DNA of 9,511 nucleotides from Sphingobium sp. (GTDB lineage: Bacteria > Pseudomonadota > Alphaproteobacteria > Sphingomonadales > Sphingomonadaceae): NCBI RefSeq assembly GCF_003248505.1, contig NZ_QFOA01000097.1, forward strand, positions 1-9,511. The letters are read 5' to 3'. The notes below the pieces were generated by a model that saw only the letters and a program-made list of their open reading frames with translations, did not search any database and was not told the DNA's origin. Positions 4,682-9,511 of this stretch are shown here, one piece after another. The stretch's first letter is position 1, and each line of letters starts with the position of its first letter. Made by a program: the position numbers and the translations under genes.

Positions 4682-7570
4682 TTACTTTTTCACAGCCGAA
4701 CGGCTTTGATTCAGCGCGAACAGGCGGGCCAGGATTTCGTCCTCGTCCAGCAGCCCGGCGCGCCAGTCCTCGCCCCAGCCATAGGCGTCGGCCACCGCCG
4801 CATCGAGCGCGGCGTGCGCGTTCGCCAGCCATTGCGGGCGGGCATTGTAGAGGTTGGTCAGCGTCCGCTTCTTCAGCTCCTTCGCCCCCGCCTCGTCCTT
4901 AGGCAGGATGCGATCGGGATAGCCGGGCACCACTTCGGGCTCGCGCACGACCAGATCGGCGGGGTTGAGCCAGTTCTCGCGCAGTTCGTTCAGCCGCCCG
5001 GCAGCGGCGGCGATTGCCTGGGCACGGGGATCATCGGCATAGTCGGCGGCGGGAATGTTCGGGGTCATACCCTCGGGGAAGGGAAAGGTCTCGAACCCTA
5101 GAGAGGGCGTGTATTGCGGGTCATTGCCTACTCCATGCCAACCTCCGAGTGCGAGCGACCAATACTCGTGGAATTTCGAATGCAGTACCCCGAAAGTGGT
5201 GTCGTCGTCGCGACACACGACAACCACCCGACTATCTGGAAGTACGCTTGGATTCGTCCAGACGAAAAGGCGGTGCTTCGCAACGCGGGGTGTGAAAATC
5301 GCGCGGCTCAATTCAACCGAAGCCTTCTTGATGCCCGGAACGGTTTCACCGTGCTGCCACCAGAACAAGCGTCGTCGATCGCGGCGATTAGTATCCCTAA
5401 AGGGCTTCACAAACTCCCGGACATGCTCAAACGGCATTTCATAGACCGCCGCGTCGGCTTCCGATGCAGTACCAAAGTCGATGATCCACCGATCCGACGG
5501 CCTTTGCGTTATGTCCTGGCCATTAAGGAGGGGGCGCACGACATCTCGATTGGGTCGCCCATTTGGGTTAAGTGGCGACACTAACCAATGTCGCGCAAGG
5601 GCGCCGTCTATGTCAAAAGCGCCTACCTTCACTGGACCTTGAAATGCCACGCTCCGGTTCGTCGGCAATCTGCCTGCGGACGTAAGATCGACGCCTCCGC
5701 GCTTAGCCGATAGGTCAGCAAAAATTCGCTCCACGCTTACGCCATCTAGCGTCGCTCGGACGTCGGCCCCGCGATCGAAGCAGATCATCGAAACGCGAAC
5801 CGCAGCGCCATCCACGGTCCACTGCTCGTCGCTCCAACCTTCGAAAATCCGACCGTGCTCGACTACAGGAGTGAGGACCTCACGATTCGTTCCGCTACGG
5901 ATCGAGTTGGTCGATACTAGCCCCGCGCGTTGCAGACGCCCGGCTTCAATCATCGTCCACGCCATCGCGAACCAGTAGCAGACGAGATCGACACCGCCCG
6001 GCACTTTCGGCCACGCCTTACGCAGCGCGATGGTGTACTCCTCGCCAAGCTCTCCGATCATCTTCTTATTGCCCAGAAACGGCGGGTTGCCCACCACCAC
6101 ATCCGCCACCGGCCACTCCGCCCGCGTGCCATCAGCGTTCAGCACCGCATCCCGGCACTCGATCGTATCCAGCGGGCGCAGGATTGGGTTCTTCGCGGCG
6201 TCGAATCCGTTGCGCCGCATCCACTGGATCTCGCCGATCCACACGCTCACCCGCGCCAATTCGGCGGCATAGGGATTTAGTTCGATCCCCAGCAGACATT
6301 CCGGCCCCACGCGGGGAAAGCCGCGCGGCAGGCCCAGCGCTTCGGCATCCAGATTAGCGCGGTGCTCGATGTCCTTCAGCGCCTTCAACGCGACATACAG
6401 GAAATTGCCCGATCCGCAGGCGGGATCGAGCACGCGGAAATTGGCCAGCCGTTCGATGAACGTCGAATGGATCACCGTTGCCTCGGCCAGCATCCGCGTC
6501 GCCCGCCCGCGTTCCGCCGGGGTCAGCAGCTTTTCGGCGGTGCGCTTGGGCGCCTTCTCGATCAGTCTGGTTATCTTTGCTAGCGCCTCGGCCCATTCGG
6601 CCTCCAGCGGTTCGATGATGACCGGGCGAACGATCATCATGATCTTGTCGCGATCGGTGTAATGCGCGCCCAGCTGGCTGCGCTTGGCGGGGTCCAGCCC
6701 GCGTTCGAACAGCGTGCCCAGGATCGACGGGTCGATCTGCGACCAGTCCCGCCGGGCGGCGGCGAGCAGCTGGTCGATGTCTTCGCTCTCGACCGGCAGC
6801 ACGCTGGCATCGGTGAACAGCCCGCCGTTGAACCAGTCGATCGGCGTGAAATCGATGTCGCCACCCGTTGCCATCGCTCCGAACAGCTTGGCGGCATTCC
6901 CCTCGAACCGTTCGGGCCGCGCCTTGCTGGCGCTCAGCATCTTGGTGAACAGATTGTCGGGGAGCAGCCCGACATCCTCGGCGAACATGCAGAAGACGAG
7001 CTGGTTGACGAAATGGGCTACGCGATGCGCCTCGTGCCCGCGATCGCGAAGCCGCTGGGCGATGCCGACGAATTCGCGCGCCGTCTCCTCGGTCAGTTCC
7101 TGGCGCGACTTGGCAGGCTTGAACTGCTCGGGATCGACAAACGCTGCCTTCAACCGATCGCGCACTGCGCCATCCGTCAGGTCCTCCAGCGCGATCTCGT
7201 GCGTTTCCTGGACGCTGTTGGTCCAGTTGGTGCGGATCACGATCCGGTTCATGTCGGACACGATCAGCAGCGGCGGGTTTTCCAGCGCTACCGAATATTG
7301 CAGGAGCTGACTGTACGCCTTGTCTAGATTGGCGTGGCGCCCCTTATACTCCCATCCGAAACATTCGCGTCGCCACACATCGGCCCAGCCATTGCCGCCG
7401 CTCGTCTTGTTGGCGCCCTTCTCGAACGTAAACCATTCGCCCTTGGGGTCCGCCGAGACCGGATCGAGCACGCCAAGGAGCGCGCACAGATCGTTAAAAT
7501 GGCTCTGGGATGCGGATCGCTCCTTCAGCTCCACATTGCGCCATTTTTTCAGGAATTCGTGCGGTGTCAT
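4682..7570 (-). CDS. MmeI-like type IIL restriction-modification protein (nuclease, adenine methyltransferase and specificity in one chain)
   Basis: A 962-residue protein close in length to MmeI (about 920). The N-terminal nuclease domain (about 1-170) has Asp64-x9-Glu74-x-Lys76 in WADVW...WEYKGRH, the D-x9-E-x-K motif of MmeI. A helical linker follows (about 180-300, CMFAEDVGLLP). The methyltransferase domain (about 300-600) has GAHYT (301-305), motif I DPACGSGNF (382-390), GIELNPYAAELA and the N6-adenine motif IV NPPF (495-498). The target-recognition region is about 610-830, ending in YTPSLGFETFPFP (820-832). The C-terminal helical region has LTNLYNARP. The family methylates adenine on one strand and cuts about 20 bases away, and one protein does both jobs. 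All key residues are present, so restriction is probably active. An orphan or phage-defence methyltransferase is the alternative. The ATG is preceded by a G-run rather than a clear ribosome-binding site. GC is uneven along the gene. Confidence 0.92.
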   Translation of the reverse strand: MTPHEFLKKWRNVELKERSASQSHFNDLCALLGVLDPVSADPKGEWFTFEKGANKTSGGNGWADVWRRECFGWEYKGRHANLDKAYSQLLQYSVALENPPLLIVSDMNRIVIRTNWTNSVQETHEIALEDLTDGAVRDRLKAAFVDPEQFKPAKSRQELTEETAREFVGIAQRLRDRGHEAHRVAHFVNQLVFCMFAEDVGLLPDNLFTKMLSASKARPERFEGNAAKLFGAMATGGDIDFTPIDWFNGGLFTDASVLPVESEDIDQLLAAARRDWSQIDPSILGTLFERGLDPAKRSQLGAHYTDRDKIMMIVRPVIIEPLEAEWAEALAKITRLIEKAPKRTAEKLLTPAERGRATRMLAEATVIHSTFIERLANFRVLDPACGSGNFLYVALKALKDIEHRANLDAEALGLPRGFPRVGPECLLGIELNPYAAELARVSVWIGEIQWMRRNGFDAAKNPILRPLDTIECRDAVLNADGTRAEWPVADVVVGNPPFLGNKKMIGELGEEYTIALRKAWPKVPGGVDLVCYWFAMAWTMIEAGRLQRAGLVSTNSIRSGTNREVLTPVVEHGRIFEGWSDEQWTVDGAAVRVSMICFDRGADVRATLDGVSVERIFADLSAKRGGVDLTSAGRLPTNRSVAFQGPVKVGAFDIDGALARHWLVSPLNPNGRPNRDVVRPLLNGQDITQRPSDRWIIDFGTASEADAAVYEMPFEHVREFVKPFRDTNRRDRRRLFWWQHGETVPGIKKASVELSRAIFTPRVAKHRLFVWTNPSVLPDSRVVVVCRDDDTTFGVLHSKFHEYWSLALGGWHGVGNDPQYTPSLGFETFPFPEGMTPNIPAADYADDPRAQAIAAAAGRLNELRENWLNPADLVVREPEVVPGYPDRILPKDEAGAKELKKRTLTNLYNARPQWLANAHAALDAAVADAYGWGEDWRAGLLDEDEILARLFALNQSRSAVKK
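5100..5950 (-). other. Lower-GC segment covering the target-recognition region
   Basis: Hand counts of 60-base samples give roughly 52-63% GC inside this segment (for example 5161-5220, 5401-5460, 5701-5760) against 68-77% in the same gene on either side (4921-4980, 6121-6180, 6481-6540, 6721-6780). It covers residues about 540-823, that is the end of the methyltransferase domain and the DNA-specificity domain. The reading frame is intact throughout. Boundaries are approximate. Confidence 0.6.
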
Positions 7571-7577
7571 GCGCCCC

Positions 7578-7608
7578 CGGCAATTAAGGATCGAGCCTGC
7601 GGCAATTA
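7578..7608 (-). repeat. Two 9-bp direct repeats just upstream of the MmeI-like start
   Basis: CGGCAATTA occurs at 7578-7586 and 7600-7608, a 22-base period or about two helical turns. On the minus strand it reads TAATTGCCG twice, ending about eight bases before the ATG. The position suits an operator or a leader element, but no regulator gene is visible and chance is possible. Confidence 0.4.
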
Positions 7609-7665
7609 CGCGCAGCCCGGCTCGTTAGTAGCTGATCAACACGGGGGAGCAATCTCTACGGTAGC

Positions 7666-7710
7666 GCTGCTGCCGGATAGCCATCCCTTGGCCCGACAGC
7701 TGCTGCCGGA
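7666..7710. repeat. 12-bp direct repeat GCTGCTGCCGGA
   Basis: Exact copies lie at 7666-7677 and 7699-7710, a 33-base period. Next to the second copy, AGCTGCCG (7711-7718) gives a partial third unit. It appears to be a simple intergenic repeat; its function is unknown. Confidence 0.45.
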
Positions 7711-7789
7711 AGCTGCCGTTCATCAGTGGGCGGACAACGGCTGAACCTGGTCGACAACGAAAAGGTCCTCACTGCCTGCTGCCCGAACA

Positions 7790-9439
7790 TCAACCCTTGC
7801 CACCTCGTGCGCGGAATTCAGCGCGGTGCCATTCCAAATAGGGAGAATGCCCGGCGGACATTGCTATGCGCCGGGCAGGATCACAACCTAGGACGATAAG
7901 ATCTTCCTGATCGATATCTGGTCCGATCAGCATCTCACCCATGTCGCTGAACGAGATCAGGAAGCGGTCGAACAGTGCATCGACATTGGCGACCAGCAGC
8001 AATCCATTGAAGCGATCAAGCCGTTCGCGGTTCGACGATACCCGCCAGGGCTTGATATGCGACGCGCGCAGTACCGGGCGGATCGCGCAGTCGGTGACGC
8101 AGCACCGGCTCCGCCAATGGCTCAGCAGTGCGTGCCGGAATTCACCCTGCCCGATGCGCGCTTGGATCAGCTGCTCTTTCTGGGTGGCCGTAAGCGTTGG
8201 GTCTTCGACGACCTTTTGCTCTGCCAGCAGGTCGAGGCGGTCAAGCATATCGGCGGTGAGCCAATATTTGCGGGCGACACCGAACGTCCCGGTTTTGGAT
8301 GGGGCAAAGCCGAGCCGCGCACAAAACTGTTGATACTGCTCTTCCAGAGCCAGTTCGAGCACCGGCGCGTAACCGAGGACCGTATTGATCGCACCGTTGG
8401 TCAGACGCCCGTCGCGGGCCTCGTTGGCGGAATGGCGGGCAAAACTATTACCGACATAGCCGATGAAGCGCGACGGGGCAAAGGCGATCCCGTCCGGCGT
8501 GGCATATGGTAGAAAGCAGGTGCCGCGCTTGATGAGGCTGAGATAGGCCCCATAGTCTGACGACACCGGGTCGGTACGCACCGCGTCGAGCGTCGCGACG
8601 TTGGCGAACAGCTGCTCGAAATCAGTGACAAATGCGATCTTGTCGTCGCTGCCACCAACAGTCTTCCCGGTGCGCGTCCTTTCGCAGAGTTCGACGAACC
8701 GCGCAGTGGTGCGGCGAATGCGTTCGAGCGGGTCGTCGAGACTTGCGACGAGAAACCAGCGGCGCGCTGCGGCCTTTCCGGTGGCTACGACCGGTATCGC
8801 CGTAAGCCCGGCCTTCTCGGCGAATTCCTGCTCTCGGATATCGGGCGCTGGCCGTCGGCCACGCAACCAGCCTTGGCGCAGCAGATGCAATCCACCGCTC
8901 GGATCGCGCGCAATCCCGGACAGGCGATTATGATCGCCCGCCACCGGGGGAGCGTTGATCTCGACCGACCATTCGCCGCCATTCGCATCGAGACCGAGCT
9001 TTACATCCATCCCGGCTTGGCTGTCCCGCGCCTGCAACCAGACATTTTGACCGGTGATGTTGCGCATCGCGCCATCGGCGGGGCCGGCGCCGAGCGCCCC
9101 ATGCCAATGCACAAAAGCGTCGCGGGATATTTCCGATTCGGTGACAAGGCGCATCTGGGGTGCGATCAGTCCGAGTTCCTGCGCGAGCGCATCATAGCCG
9201 GGCTCGAAGGTACCGATCTGGTCGCACGACCAGTCGACCAGTTTCTCGAACGACATGGCGAGACCTGTCTCAGCGAGAATGATCGCTGCGAAAGGCGAGA
9301 GATGATGGTCGTGATGGCGCAGCTCGTCATAGCGGCGTCGGGTCTCGGTCCCGTTGATCTGGACGGTATCGATCTTGACGCAGAACTCGCCCGACGCATC
9401 AATGCCGACCGTATTGTCCGCCGTCAGCACCAATGGCAC
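7790..9439 (-). CDS. HNH endonuclease with long unidentified N-terminal region
   Basis: A 549-residue protein. The C-terminal 120 residues are an HNH_2-type nuclease: GEFRHALLSHWRSRCCVTDC (432-451), ASHIKPW with His461, NRERLDRFNGLL with Asn478, then ANVDALFDRFLISF (484-497) and the usual YLEWHRAEF tail. Cys446/447 and Cys451 are present but a second CxxC is not, as is common in HNH_2. Residues 280-360 (YLSLIKRGTCFLPYATPDG, PSRFIGYVGNSFARHSANEARDGRLTN) look like a DNA-reading module. Residues 1-250 I do not recognise; GIARDPSGGLHLLRQGWLRGRR suggests a beta-rich sensor. Likely a type IV-like nuclease that recognises modified or otherwise marked DNA, by analogy with McrA-type proteins; this is inference. 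The GTG at 9439 has no ribosome-binding site and the frame stays open to the window edge, but no in-frame start codon lies between, so the start is the least certain part. Confidence 0.8.
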   Translation of the reverse strand: MPLVLTADNTVGIDASGEFCVKIDTVQINGTETRRRYDELRHHDHHLSPFAAIILAETGLAMSFEKLVDWSCDQIGTFEPGYDALAQELGLIAPQMRLVTESEISRDAFVHWHGALGAGPADGAMRNITGQNVWLQARDSQAGMDVKLGLDANGGEWSVEINAPPVAGDHNRLSGIARDPSGGLHLLRQGWLRGRRPAPDIREQEFAEKAGLTAIPVVATGKAAARRWFLVASLDDPLERIRRTTARFVELCERTRTGKTVGGSDDKIAFVTDFEQLFANVATLDAVRTDPVSSDYGAYLSLIKRGTCFLPYATPDGIAFAPSRFIGYVGNSFARHSANEARDGRLTNGAINTVLGYAPVLELALEEQYQQFCARLGFAPSKTGTFGVARKYWLTADMLDRLDLLAEQKVVEDPTLTATQKEQLIQARIGQGEFRHALLSHWRSRCCVTDCAIRPVLRASHIKPWRVSSNRERLDRFNGLLLVANVDALFDRFLISFSDMGEMLIGPDIDQEDLIVLGCDPARRIAMSAGHSPYLEWHRAEFRARGGKG

Positions 9440-9466
9440 AGATTTGAGGTTGTGATTTAAGGAGGA

Positions 9467-9511
9467 TCTGGGCTTCGTCGTAGTGACGAAGGAACGAAGA
9501 TGAAGCCCAGA
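9467..9511. repeat. Nested inverted repeat at the right edge
   Basis: TCTGGGCTTC (9467-9476) is the exact reverse complement of GAAGCCCAGA (9502-9511), the last bases of the window. Inside it, CTTCGTC (9473-9479) and GACGAAG (9485-9491) form a second perfect hairpin with a GTAGT loop. The two share bases 9473-9476, so they are mutually exclusive folds. It may be an operator or leader switch for a divergent gene, or the end of a mobile element cut by the window. No T-run marks it as a terminator. Confidence 0.55.
9500..9511 (+). CDS. Possible start of a divergent gene, cut by the window edge
   Basis: ATG AAG CCC AGA (Met-Lys-Pro-Arg) begins at 9500, six bases after AAGGA (9489-9493), a good ribosome-binding site. 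Only four codons are visible. Lys/Arg-rich starts like this are common in transposase OrfA proteins, but four residues cannot identify a family. Confidence 0.28.

Larger units (their letters stand above)
7571..7789. other. 219-bp gap with short repeats between the HNH and MmeI-like genes
   Basis: It holds two pairs of direct repeats (7578-7608 and 7666-7710) and no convincing gene. A 32-codon ORF on the minus strand (7723-7625) is built mainly from the repeated GCTGCTGCCGGA unit and looks like non-coding repeat. No T-tailed hairpin follows the HNH stop. The promoter of the MmeI-like gene probably lies here, since the gap is too wide for simple coupling. Confidence 0.45.

Noticed and set aside
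4293..4832. 179-codon minus-strand ORF overlapping the MmeI-like 3' end
   Set aside because: Arg/Pro/Ser-rich and low-complexity, it shares about 150 bases out of frame with a well-supported gene and has no family features. It is a by-product of high GC.
4444..4902. 152-codon plus-strand ORF in the 406-bp spacer
   Set aside because: Its second half is the antisense of the MmeI-like gene and reads as Arg/Pro repeats. The first 60 codons show no recognisable domain and no ribosome-binding site.
6662..7327. 221-codon plus-strand ORF with a fairly protein-like composition
   Set aside because: It lies wholly antisense to the nuclease and linker part of the MmeI-like gene, whose motifs are unmistakable. 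Long antisense frames are common at about 70% GC.
4682..7570. DISARM or BREX methyltransferase subunit
   Set aside because: None of the partner genes of those systems (helicase, phospholipase-D-like, PglZ, BrxC) is present nearby, and the intact D-x9-E-x-K nuclease motif fits a stand-alone MmeI-like enzyme.
7625..7723. 32-codon minus-strand ORF between the HNH and MmeI-like genes
   Set aside because: It is made largely of the 12-bp repeat read twice (FRQQLS and IRQQRY), has no ribosome-binding site, and is better explained as repeat DNA.
8873..9460. 195-codon plus-strand ORF opposite the HNH gene
   Set aside because: It is antisense to the N-terminal part of the HNH gene and shows no domain. 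The minus frame runs through to a clear HNH domain.

Overview
The window is a stretch of high-GC bacterial DNA whose protein-coding content is entirely bacterial defence and nucleic-acid-processing genes, all on the minus strand. The GC-rich codon use, the protein sequences and the style of the intergenic DNA suggest an alphaproteobacterium, perhaps Sphingomonadales. That placement is an impression, because there is no marker gene. I see no tRNA, rRNA, CRISPR array or complete transposase gene.

Read in the direction of transcription (right to left), the layout is as follows. (1) 9439-7790 encodes a 549-residue protein with a C-terminal HNH_2 nuclease and a long N-terminal part I cannot name. 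(2) A 219-bp gap carries short direct repeats. (3) 7570-4682 encodes a 962-residue MmeI-like (type IIL) protein that joins nuclease, adenine methyltransferase and target recognition in one chain. Both the nuclease motif D-x9-E-x-K and the methyltransferase motifs are intact. (4) A 406-bp stretch has no convincing gene. (5) A compact set of four ORFs follows: a 211-residue protein of unknown function (4275-3640), a PIN-domain ribonuclease-like protein (3643-2933, ATGA overlap), a SIR2-domain NADase-like protein (2887-845, 45-bp gap) and a 282-residue ORF (852-4, 8-bp overlap). The 282-residue ORF looks like the C-terminal continuation of a DSR1-like defence sirtuin.

The likely joint purpose is a defence island. 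The MmeI-like enzyme and the HNH protein would cut foreign DNA. The PIN pair could act as an RNA-cleaving toxin or effector with its partner. The sirtuin would deplete NAD+ after phage sensing (abortive infection). The most interesting points are that the sirtuin is split into two translationally coupled ORFs, that its tail appears broken near the left edge, that it sits in one apparent operon with a PIN/unknown-protein pair, and that the specificity-determining part of the MmeI-like gene has clearly lower GC than the rest, as if exchanged.

The two edges look like junctions. The left ~90 bp are AT-richer and interrupt the sirtuin tail. The right 45 bp form a nested inverted repeat that ends in a well-placed ribosome-binding site and the first four codons of a possible divergent gene.
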